Shown here piece after piece: positions 1-7,658 of a stretch of DNA of 64,000 bases. How positions within the stretch are numbered: position 1 is the stretch's first letter; each line of letters begins with the position of its first letter. Where the stretch lies: assembly GCF_007856155.1 (NCBI RefSeq), contig NZ_CP042266.1, positions 2,232,001 to 2,296,000 on the forward strand, written 5' to 3'. A program made the position numbers and the translations under genes. Source of the stretch: Streptomyces qinzhouensis. Its GTDB lineage: Bacteria; Actinomycetota; Actinomycetes; Streptomycetales; Streptomycetaceae. Below the pieces are notes generated by a model. It was not told the origin of the DNA and searched no databases. It saw only the letters and a list, made by a program, of their open reading frames with translations.

Positions 1-74
1 TCGTCCGCGCCTCCGCGGTCGTCGTCGGGCTCCCAGCCGTCCGGGAACGGCCTGCCCCCCACGTCGTCCGGCAC
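1..74 (-). CDS. N-terminus of a hypothetical protein, cut by the window edge
   Basis: Only about 24 codons are visible. A GTG start at 74 opens a frame reading VPDDVGGRPFPDGWEPDDD, rich in Asp, Gly and Pro, that runs off the left edge. A short GAAAG lies just upstream as a weak ribosome site. An acidic soluble start like this is familiar for a conserved Streptomyces protein next to proA, but the function cannot be read from this fragment. It lies on the same strand as proA and could be co-transcribed with it. Confidence 0.5.
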   Translation of the reverse strand, partial: MPDDVGGRPFPDGWEPDDDRGGAD

Positions 75-183
75 GTCTTTCAGAGTAGACCCGGGCCGTG
101 CTTTTGGGCAGACGGGGGAAGCACTCCGCGCACCGGGGCCGCCGGGACGGCCGGATACCGCCGCCGGCCCGGGGCCGCCGGGG

Positions 184-1470
184 CTACCGGATGTGGCCGT
201 CGCCGGTGAGGATGTACTTGGTCGAGGTCAGCTCGGGCAGTCCCATCGGACCTCGGGCGTGCAGCTTCTGCGTGGAGATGCCGATCTCCGCGCCGAAGCC
301 GAACTGGCCGCCGTCGGTGAACCGGGTCGAGGCGTTGACGGCGACCGTCGTCGAGTCCACCAGCCGGGTGAAGCGGCGGGCCGCGGCCTGCGAGGTGGTG
401 ACGATGGCCTCGGTGTGCCCGGACGACCAGCGCCGGATGTGCGCCACCGCGTCGTCGAGCGAATCCACCACGGCCGCGGCGATGTCGTACGAGAGGTACT
501 CGGTCTCCCAGTCCTCCTCGGTGGCCGCGACGACCGTCGCCTTGCTGTCGTCCCCGTACGCCGCCACGGCCTCGTCACCATGGACGGTCACCCCGGCCTC
601 CGCCAGCGCGTCGAGGGCGCGCGGCAGGAAAACGGGCGCGATGTCCCGGTGGACGAGGAGCGTCTCGGCGGCGTTGCAGACGCTGGGGCGCTGGGCCTTG
701 GAGTTGATCAGCACCGAGACGGCCATGTCGAGATCGGCCTCGGCGTCCACGTACACATGGCAGTTGCCCGTGCCGGTCTCGATGACGGGGACGACGGACT
801 GCTCCACGACGGTACGGATCAGCCCGGCGCCGCCGCGCGGAATCAGGACGTCCACCAGACCGCGGGCGCGCATCAGCTCCTGGACCGACTCCCGGGACTC
901 CCCGGGCACCAACTGGACGGCGTCCGCGGGGAGCCCGGCCTCGGCGACGGCGTCACGGATCACCCGTACGAGGGCGGTGTTGGAGGCGTACGCGGAGGAG
1001 GACCCGCGCAGGAGCACGGCGTTGCCGGACTTGAGGCAGAGGGCGGCGGCGTCGGCGGTGACGTTCGGCCGGGCCTCGTAGACGATGCCGACGACGCCCA
1101 GCGGCACCCGCACCTGTCGCAGGTCGAGGCCGTTGGGGAGGGTCGAGCCGCGTACCACCTCACCCACCGGGTCGGGCAGCGCGACAACGTCACGGACATC
1201 GGCCGCGATGGCCCGGACCCGCTCCGGGGTGAGCGTCAGCCGGTCGACGATCGACTCACCGGTGCCGTTCTCCCGGGCCCGGGCGACGTCCTCGGCGTTG
1301 GCGCGGACGATCTCGTCCGTCCGGGCCTCCAGGGCGTCGGCGACGGCCAGCAGCGCGGCGTCCTTGGCCGCCCGCGGCAGGGGGGCGAGCTGCTCGGCGG
1401 CGCTCCGGGCGAGCCGGGCGGCCCGGCCGACGGGGCTGAGGGACTCCTGCGGGGAGGGCGACGTCGTCAT
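184..1470 (-). CDS. proA: gamma-glutamyl phosphate reductase (ProA)
   Basis: A 428-residue NADPH-dependent enzyme that reduces gamma-glutamyl phosphate to glutamate semialdehyde, the second step of proline synthesis in the cytoplasm. It shows the aldehyde-dehydrogenase-superfamily layout: an N-terminal segment [18 protein letters not shown], a nucleotide-binding region with the motif [14 protein letters not shown], and the catalytic cysteine in [10 protein letters not shown]. The reading frame is open upstream to 1812, but ATG at 1470 is chosen because family homology begins there and the upstream part is low-complexity Arg/Pro. It lies in the same direction as proB with one small gene between them. 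The normal length for the family is about 420 residues. Confidence 0.97.
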   Translation of the reverse strand: MTTSPSPQESLSPVGRAARLARSAAEQLAPLPRAAKDAALLAVADALEARTDEIVRANAEDVARARENGTGESIVDRLTLTPERVRAIAADVRDVVALPDPVGEVVRGSTLPNGLDLRQVRVPLGVVGIVYEARPNVTADAAALCLKSGNAVLLRGSSSAYASNTALVRVIRDAVAEAGLPADAVQLVPGESRESVQELMRARGLVDVLIPRGGAGLIRTVVEQSVVPVIETGTGNCHVYVDAEADLDMAVSVLINSKAQRPSVCNAAETLLVHRDIAPVFLPRALDALAEAGVTVHGDEAVAAYGDDSKATVVAATEEDWETEYLSYDIAAAVVDSLDDAVAHIRRWSSGHTEAIVTTSQAAARRFTRLVDSTTVAVNASTRFTDGGQFGFGAEIGISTQKLHARGPMGLPELTSTKYILTGDGHIR

Positions 1471-1667
1471 ACCCGCAGGGTAATGCGCCCGCGAAGGTGC
1501 CCCGCGCGCCATCCCGCACTCCGAGACGCACCCGGGACGCGCCCGGGCCCGTGGCGCGGGCGAGGGCCCTGCCCGCGTACCTCGGAAGCGGGCCGTTCCC
1601 GGCGGCCGGACCCGTGGCCGGACCGCTGCGGGGCCCGGCCCCTTCCACGCACCCCGGAACGCGCACC

Positions 1668-2009
1668 TCAGAAGGGGTGGACGCCGACCCTGGCGGCCGG
1701 CGGCGGGCCGTAACCCTCGGCGAGGCGCTGGTGGTAGGTCTGGCGGTCGATGACCTCCAGGCCGACGATCGTCCACGGCGGCAGCTGCGCCGTCGCCCGG
1801 TGCTCGCCCCACAGCCTCAGCGCGACGGCCGCCGCGTCATGGAGGTCGCGGGCCTCTTCCCAGTAGCGGATCTCGGCGTGGTCGTTGGCATAGCGGCTGG
1901 TCAGCAGGAAGGGGTGGTCATGGGCGAGCTGTTCCAGACCCCGCCGGACCTCCGTCAGCGGCGCCTCGGCACCCGAGACGCTCAGGGTGATGTGCCACAG
2001 CTTCGACAC
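1668..2009 (-). CDS. small conserved hypothetical protein between proB and proA
   Basis: About 113 residues from a GTG at 2009 ([13 protein letters not shown]) to the end [15 protein letters not shown]. The protein is soluble and mixed alpha/beta, with no signal peptide or membrane segment. It contains [20 protein letters not shown] and repeated His, Trp and Tyr residues that look conserved. The open frame extends upstream beyond 2324 into proB, but that part is low-complexity and antisense-like, so the start was placed where ordinary protein sequence begins; other in-frame GTGs lie at most about 60 codons upstream. No catalytic motif is recognised. Its position inside the pro locus is typical of Streptomyces, and a direct role in proline synthesis is not shown. 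Confidence 0.75.
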   Translation of the reverse strand: MSKLWHITLSVSGAEAPLTEVRRGLEQLAHDHPFLLTSRYANDHAEIRYWEEARDLHDAAAVALRLWGEHRATAQLPPWTIVGLEVIDRQTYHQRLAEGYGPPPAARVGVHPF

Positions 2010-2323
2010 GGCGGACTGGGCCTGGTCGTCCCCGGGGGCCGGGGCGCGGTCGCCGACGCTCGTCAGGGTCCGTTCGGACCGTACGGTGCGTCCGGCCGCC
2101 GGGCCGGGCCGCTCGGTGCCCGTCGACCCGTGTACACAGCGGACGCCGTTGTTCCCTCGGGGGATGTCCCCCGGGCGCGCGATGGTCACAGGCGGCCTCC
2201 CGATTGCGTATGTCGTGGTGCTGCGCCCCCCGCAGTGCCCCGCAACAAAGTTGACCAGCCCCGGACCGGACGTGGGGCGGTTTTGGTAAAGGTCCCTGTT
2301 GGTTGGCGGTGGTTTCAGCCGTT
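2010..2323. other. 314-bp spacer downstream of proB
   Basis: There is no convincing gene. It holds the leader of the 113-residue gene on the minus strand. A small hairpin lies near 2158-2173 (CGGGGG and CCCCCG arms around ACAT). The region around 2200-2260 is less GC-rich than its surroundings and could carry a minus-strand promoter, but no clear -10/-35 pair was found. Confidence 0.4.
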
Positions 2324-3451
2324 TCAGGGGTGCATCACCACGAGATCGTCCCTGTGTACGACCTCCCTCTCGTATTCCGGACCGAGTTCCCGGGCGAGTT
2401 CGCGGGTGGAACGGCCGAGCAGCGGGGGGAGTTCCCGGGCGTCGTAGTTGACCAGACCGCGGGCGACGGGCCGGCCGCCGGTGTCGCGGAGTTCGACGGG
2501 GTCGCCCGCGGTGAAGTCGCCCTCGACGGCCGCGATTCCGGCCGGGAGCAGCGATTTGCGGCCCTGGACGACCGCCCGGACCGCGCCGTCGTCGAGGACC
2601 AGCGCACCCTGGGGGGTGGAGGCGTGGGCGAGCCACAGCAGCCGTCCGGCGGAGCGGCGTCCGGTCCGGTGGAAGAAGGTGCCGGTGGTCCGGCCCGCGA
2701 GGGCGTCCGCGGCGCTCACCGCGGAGGTGAGGACGACCGGCACCCCGGCCTCCGTGGCGATCCTGGCGGCCTCGACCTTGGTGACCATGCCGCCGGTGCC
2801 CACACCCGCCCGGCCCGCGCTGCCGATCTGCACATGCGCGATATCGGCCGGTCCGCGGACCTCGTCGATCCTGGTGGTGCCGGGGCGCGCCGGATCGCCG
2901 TCGTACAGCCCGTCCACGTCCGAGAGGAGCACCAGCAGATCGGCCCGGACCAGATGGGCGACGAGCGCCGCGAGCCGGTCGTTGTCGCCGAAGCGGATCT
3001 CGTCCGTGGCGACGGTGTCGTTCTCGTTGATGACCGGTACGGCGCCCATGGCGAGCAGTTGGTCGAGGGTCCGGTAGGCGTTGCGGTAGTGGGCGCGGCG
3101 GCTGGTGTCGTCGGCGGTCAGCAGCACCTGGCCGACCCGTACGCCGTGCCGGGCGAAGGAGGCGGTGTAGCGGGCCACGAGCAGCCCCTGGCCGACGCTG
3201 GCGGCGGCCTGCTGCCGGGCGAGGTCCTTGGGCCGGCGGGCGAGGCCGAGCGGGGCGAGGCCGGCGGCGATGGCACCCGACGAGACCAGCACGATCTCCT
3301 TCTCGCCCCCGCTGCGGACCTTGGCGAGTACGTCCACGAGGGCGTCGACCCGGTCGGCGTCGATCCCGCCCGCCGCGGTGGTCAGGGAGGACGAGCCCAC
3401 CTTGACGACGATCCTGCGGGCCTGCGCCACGTGCTGTCTTGCCTCTGTCAC
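2324..3451 (-). CDS. proB: glutamate 5-kinase (ProB) with C-terminal PUA domain
   Basis: A 375-residue kinase that phosphorylates L-glutamate to gamma-glutamyl phosphate, the committed and normally proline-inhibited step of proline synthesis. The amino-acid kinase domain covers about residues 10-265: RIVVKVGSSSLTT near the N-terminus (ATP-binding Lys), VLVSSGAIAAG, PVINENDTVATDEI, and GTGGMVTKVEAA (substrate loop). The last 100 residues, from about TPQGALVLDDGA, form the PUA domain. The GTG start at 3451 fits the family N-terminus. In many actinomycetes obg lies directly upstream; here three cell-surface genes intervene. Confidence 0.97.
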   Translation of the reverse strand: MTEARQHVAQARRIVVKVGSSSLTTAAGGIDADRVDALVDVLAKVRSGGEKEIVLVSSGAIAAGLAPLGLARRPKDLARQQAAASVGQGLLVARYTASFARHGVRVGQVLLTADDTSRRAHYRNAYRTLDQLLAMGAVPVINENDTVATDEIRFGDNDRLAALVAHLVRADLLVLLSDVDGLYDGDPARPGTTRIDEVRGPADIAHVQIGSAGRAGVGTGGMVTKVEAARIATEAGVPVVLTSAVSAADALAGRTTGTFFHRTGRRSAGRLLWLAHASTPQGALVLDDGAVRAVVQGRKSLLPAGIAAVEGDFTAGDPVELRDTGGRPVARGLVNYDARELPPLLGRSTRELARELGPEYEREVVHRDDLVVMHP

Positions 3452-3598
3452 GGACCGAATCTATGTCAGGGCGCGGTCCTCGTGCCGCGACTTCTCACCC
3501 GCTGGACAGGCCGATGGACAGACGGACGAACAGTCGGACGGACAGTCGGAGGGCAGGCGGAGGACAGCCGCCGGGCAGCAGGATGTACCGGGACACAC

Positions 3599-3637
3599 GA
3601 CGGGGGCGGTACGGCTCGCCGCCGTACCGCCCCCGTC
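3599..3637 (-). terminator. 17-bp perfect hairpin after the TagF-like gene
   Basis: Arms 3599-3615 (GACGGGGGCGGTACGGC) and 3621-3637 are exact inverted repeats around a 5-nt loop, TCGCC. The hairpin begins 40 bp after the stop at 3677, on the proB side, so it probably separates the glycopolymer transcript from proB. There is no strong T-tract, as is usual in Streptomyces. Confidence 0.8.
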
Positions 3638-3676
3638 TGCGCATCCCCGTGACCGGCCCCGCTCCGGCCGGCGCGG

Positions 3677-5809
3677 TCAGCCGGCGACCGGCGCCTCGGA
3701 CCCGTTGGTCTCCTCGGCGGTGACGGACTCCTCCGCCGGATCGTCGGACGGTACGGCGGCCGGCCGGATCGCGGCGGCCTGCTCGCCGATCCGCTGCTCC
3801 ACACCCCGGTTACGGGCCTCGGCGACGGCCTGGAGGGTACGGACGGCCGAGTTGAACCGCTCCATCGAGGTGGGGCGGTCGGGACCGAGGAGGTACTGCT
3901 TCAGCTCCCGCCGGGCACCCGCCAGCAGATCGTCCTCGGGCGAGGCGACGGCCGCCAGCAGCTGGTCCAGTTCGACCGCGCTGTTGCTGAGGACGGTCGC
4001 GGCCCGGGCGGCGGTGTTCTGCCGCTGGAACTCGTCGGCGCCGAGGGCGGCCGAGTCGGTGACCGCGTACGGCTTGCCGCTGGCCATGTAGTCGGAGACC
4101 ACGCTGGAGATGTCCGAAACCATCGCGTCGGACTCGTTGAAGCAGTCGTAGAGCCGGGGCTCGTTGCCGGTGACGACCCGGTGCTCCCACCAGCCCGCGG
4201 CGGCCCAGTACGCCTCGTTCCACTCGGCCCGGAGCTGGGCGATCCGGGCCAGGCGCACCGGGTCGGAGACCGCGTCGCGGGACCGCTCGGCCTCGTCGCC
4301 GCCGGTCCGGCCGGGCTTGAGCAGTCCGGCCAGCTCGGCCTCGACGGCTGCCGTACGGGCCGCGGCCCGCTCACGCGCGGCCTTGCCCGCGGCGCTCTCG
4401 GCGGCCCAGCGGGGGTCGTCGCGGCGTTCGGCGGCGGCGGTCTTCAGCAGGGCCGTGATGCGCTCGTGGACGGCCTTCGCCTTCTTGTTGCGGATGCCGG
4501 TGAAGGGGTGCGGCTTGTAGATCACCCGGACCGGGCGCTCGGCGTCGAGGAGCCTGCGGATGATGTTCTCGCCGGCCAGCAGCAGGGAGGTGTTGCCGGG
4601 GCTGTCGTCCCAGCCCTCCCAGGTGGGGGCGTACAGAACGGTCGGGACCGGGTTCCTGGTGCGGCCGGTCCAGCCGGCGATGGGGGCCAGCTGGGGGCGG
4701 CCGACCTCGACGATGTCCTCGTCGCGGACGCCGACGTCGGCCAGGGCGTAGCGGTCACGGCCGGCCCGGCCCGCGGTCCACACCTCGTCGTAGACCTTGC
4801 TGAAGGGGTTGACGGAAGCGAGCTTGTCGCTGTCGCCGTGGCCGATGAACACATGCTTCATGGCGGGCTGGCGCAGGATGTGGATGTTCTTGCCGACATT
4901 GGCGGAGTAGAGCGCGACCCGGACCGTGGAGAGGTCGAGGTTCATGGTGTGGGTGCCGCCGGGGACGCAGAGCACCGGGACCGCGGTCTCGGTCAGCTTC
5001 GGCATCAGCTCCCGCTCGCGCATCACGATCAGCGGGCGGCCGTCGATCTGCTCCAGCGTCTCCAGCCACATGTTGACCTGGTAGGCGGAGGAGTTGCCGC
5101 CGGAGAAGTAGAGGACGACGGTCGGGCGGTACTCGCGCAGCCACTGGTTGACGGCCTTGAGGACCTTGGGGGCCGGGGGGACCCGGCGGCTGCGCAGATA
5201 GGGCACCAGGATCGCGGTGTAGAGCAGTCCGAGGGCGACCGTGGCCGCGATGCCCGCGTATCCGATGGCGTCCCGGCCGGTGGCGGCCGCGATCAGCACA
5301 CCGGCGACGGCGGGCAGGTCGAGGTGGAGCATCTTCTCACCGGCCCGGCGGAGCAGGGGCCGCGGCGGGGCGTCCGGGATGCGTACCGCGTGCAGGTCGA
5401 CGTTGCGGGTGACGACCGGCAGGGTACGGCGCAGCCGGATCAGCGTGGTGAGGGCGCCGTGCGGGGCCTGGAGGCCGTAGAGGACCAGGAAGCCGGCGAC
5501 CGCGGTGTAGAAGAGCGGGGTCTCGGCGAGCCCTTCCCGGGCGAGCAGCAGCACCAGCAGCAGCTGGCGGAGGAGAAAGCGGATGGGGAGCCCGACCCGG
5601 ACCTTGCTCAGCCGGTTGAGCAGATAGCTGCCCTTCTGGTGCAGATACCAGTCGGCGAGGTAGGTGACCGCGGCGGCGGCCACGAAGAAGGGGATACTCG
5701 GCAGCAGTGCGGCGAGCAGCACACAGGGGTAGCCGAGTCCGATGAGTACGGCGGCGGCCAGCTCGGAGCGGCTGCCGACGCGTACCAGACGGATGGCGGT
5801 CGAAATCAC
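3677..5809 (-). CDS. membrane-anchored CDP-glycerol/ribitol glycerophosphotransferase-like polymerase (TagF/TarL type)
   Basis: A 710-residue protein. The first 210 residues hold several hydrophobic stretches (for example LIGLGYPCVLLAALLPSIPF and AIGYAGIAATVALGLLYTA). They are followed by a GT-B-like catalytic region of the CDP-glycerol glycerophosphotransferase family. Signature parts are HVFIGHGDSDKLASVNPFSK with YDEVWTAGRAGRDRY, VLYAPTWEGWDD, RVIYKPHPFTG, and SDAMVSDISSVVSDYMASGKP near the end. The family transfers polyol-phosphate from a CDP-polyol to a growing wall teichoic acid chain at the inner membrane face. The next gene upstream is a CDP-polyol synthase, which supports this role. 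The 60-residue Ala/Arg/Glu-rich insertion between these motifs and the acidic C-terminal tail are unusual. The GTG start lacks a strong ribosome site. Substrate identity is inference. Confidence 0.85.
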   Translation of the reverse strand: MISTAIRLVRVGSRSELAAAVLIGLGYPCVLLAALLPSIPFFVAAAAVTYLADWYLHQKGSYLLNRLSKVRVGLPIRFLLRQLLLVLLLAREGLAETPLFYTAVAGFLVLYGLQAPHGALTTLIRLRRTLPVVTRNVDLHAVRIPDAPPRPLLRRAGEKMLHLDLPAVAGVLIAAATGRDAIGYAGIAATVALGLLYTAILVPYLRSRRVPPAPKVLKAVNQWLREYRPTVVLYFSGGNSSAYQVNMWLETLEQIDGRPLIVMRERELMPKLTETAVPVLCVPGGTHTMNLDLSTVRVALYSANVGKNIHILRQPAMKHVFIGHGDSDKLASVNPFSKVYDEVWTAGRAGRDRYALADVGVRDEDIVEVGRPQLAPIAGWTGRTRNPVPTVLYAPTWEGWDDSPGNTSLLLAGENIIRRLLDAERPVRVIYKPHPFTGIRNKKAKAVHERITALLKTAAAERRDDPRWAAESAAGKAARERAAARTAAVEAELAGLLKPGRTGGDEAERSRDAVSDPVRLARIAQLRAEWNEAYWAAAGWWEHRVVTGNEPRLYDCFNESDAMVSDISSVVSDYMASGKPYAVTDSAALGADEFQRQNTAARAATVLSNSAVELDQLLAAVASPEDDLLAGARRELKQYLLGPDRPTSMERFNSAVRTLQAVAEARNRGVEQRIGEQAAAIRPAAVPSDDPAEESVTAEETNGSEAPVAG

Positions 5810-5962
5810 GGGGAACCTGCTCCAAACGGTACCGGGCGGTGGTGCTTCAGCACGGGCGACGGGAAGGGGCGGGGGGTACGGGGCGCGCCCTCGGGACCGG
5901 CGGGCGCGGGGGCGCTGCCGGTGCCGGGGCCCGGTGGGCGGGACGGGCGGGCGGGGCCCCGG

Positions 5963-7462
5963 TCACACGTCGCCCTGCCGGTCGAGGAGCGCGGCCAGTG
6001 CCTGGTCGAAGCCGGATGCCTCGGACGCGTCCCGGGTGGGGTCCTGCTGCCGTACGTCGACGACATGGCCGGTCAGGTCGGAGAGCAGGACGTCCAGCGA
6101 GGTGCGGGCGACGGCCTCGGAGGAGAGCAGGCTGCCCGCGGGCTCGGCGCCGAAGGCCTTGGTCCGCATGGGGGTGGCGGTGCGTTCGGGGTTGACGCAG
6201 TTGACCCGGATCCCGTCGCCGGCCCATTCGTCCGCGAGGGCCTGGGTCAGATTGACCATGGCGGCCTTGGTGGAGGAGTAGAGGCTGTACTCGGCGCGGC
6301 CGCGGGTGTAGCTGGAGGAGGTGTAGAGCAGCAGCTGCCCCTTGGTCTCGGCCAGGTACTTGTAGGCGGCGCGGGCGATCTGGACCGGGGCCAGATAGTT
6401 GACGTTCAGCGCTTCGAGGATGGTGCTGTTGTCGGTCTCGGCGAGCTTGCCGATCCGCAGCACCCCGGCGGTGTTGATCACGTAGTCGATGCGTCCGGTC
6501 TCGGCGTAGGCGCGGGAGAGCGCGTCGTCGACGTGTTCCGGGTTCTCGACATGGGTGCCGGTGGTGGAGCGGCCGAGCGCGTACACCCGGGCGCCGTAGC
6601 GCTCGGCGAGGGCGGCGATGTCGGCACCGATGCCGTACGAGCCGCCGAAGACCACGAGGGTGCGACCGGCCAGCAGTTCGCGGTAGGCGGCCTCGTCGGC
6701 CTGGGCGGGGGCGGCGGTGGAGGCCAGCTGGAAGAGCTTGTCGGCGAGGAAGACGTCGACCGGCTGGGTCACCTTCATGTTGTACTCGTCGCCCGCGACG
6801 ACATGGATCGGGACGTCGGGCAGGTACCTGAGGACCACGGAGCAGTCGTCGGTGGCCTGGAAGTTGGGGTCGCCCGCGGAGATCTCGTAGGCGCGGCGGA
6901 TCGTGGAGAGCTTGAAGGCCTGCGGGGTCTGGCCGCGGCGCAGCCGGGAGCGGTCCGGGACCTCGGTGATGAACTCGCCGTCCTCGCCGTGGGTGCGGGT
7001 GACGATGATGGTGTCGGCGGAGGGGATGGCGACGTCGACGGCCTGGTAGCGGTCGAGGGCGTCGACACAGTCCTGGATCACGCGCTGTGACAGCAGCGGA
7101 CGGACGGCGTCGTGGAAGAGGACGTTGATGTCCTCGCCGGGGGCCAGTCCGTCGCCGAGCGCGGTGATGGCCCGCTCGGTGGTCTCGTTACGGGTCGCGC
7201 CGCCTTCGATGACTCGCCTCACCTTGGTCAGACCCGCTCTGGTGATGATCTTCTCTACGTCGGGGACGAAGCCCGGCGCCATGAGAACGATCACGTCATC
7301 GATGGCGTCGGCCTGTTCGAAGATCGTCAGGGTGTGCTCGATGACGGCCTTGCCCGCGATCTTCAGCAACTGCTTCGGGATCGACAGACCCACCCGTTGC
7401 CCGGTGCCCCCCGCGAGCACGACGGCCGTGGTTCGGGGCTTGGCTACATGTGGTGCGGACAC
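5963..7462 (-). CDS. bifunctional 2-C-methylerythritol/ribitol-type cytidylyltransferase plus SDR reductase (CDP-ribitol synthase-like)
   Basis: A 499-residue fusion. Residues 1-240 are an IspD/TarI-type cytidylyltransferase: VVLAGGTGQRVGLSIPKQLL (nucleotide loop and Lys), HDAVRPLLS, RRGQTPQAF and TDDCSVV. From about residue 260 comes a short-chain dehydrogenase: LVVFGGSYGIGADIAALAE (Rossmann loop) and SLYSSTKAAMVNL (YxxxK catalytic pair with an upstream Ser). The same order is known in Haemophilus Bcs1/Acs1, which reduces ribulose-5-phosphate and activates ribitol-5-phosphate to CDP-ribitol. The GTG at 7462 was chosen because an AAGG/TAGG-type site lies upstream and homology starts at once; the open frame to 7564 is Arg-rich filler. 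It probably supplies the adjacent TagF-like polymerase. Confidence 0.85.
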   Translation of the reverse strand: MSAPHVAKPRTTAVVLAGGTGQRVGLSIPKQLLKIAGKAVIEHTLTIFEQADAIDDVIVLMAPGFVPDVEKIITRAGLTKVRRVIEGGATRNETTERAITALGDGLAPGEDINVLFHDAVRPLLSQRVIQDCVDALDRYQAVDVAIPSADTIIVTRTHGEDGEFITEVPDRSRLRRGQTPQAFKLSTIRRAYEISAGDPNFQATDDCSVVLRYLPDVPIHVVAGDEYNMKVTQPVDVFLADKLFQLASTAAPAQADEAAYRELLAGRTLVVFGGSYGIGADIAALAERYGARVYALGRSTTGTHVENPEHVDDALSRAYAETGRIDYVINTAGVLRIGKLAETDNSTILEALNVNYLAPVQIARAAYKYLAETKGQLLLYTSSSYTRGRAEYSLYSSTKAAMVNLTQALADEWAGDGIRVNCVNPERTATPMRTKAFGAEPAGSLLSSEAVARTSLDVLLSDLTGHVVDVRQQDPTRDASEASGFDQALAALLDRQGDV

Positions 7463-7658
7463 AGACGGACCTAACCTTGATTCGGGTGGGGGACGGAGCG
7501 ATGGTCGCACTCTGCGTGACCGTCTCGCAAGGCGGGCATTTCCCCCCGCACACCGTCGGGACACGGGCTGTTCACCCTTTGGCCTGGGGCGTTGAGGGTG
7601 CCGTAAAGACCCTGTGAAGTGACGGAGTGCACAGAGTGGGGGGATATGTCGGGGACGG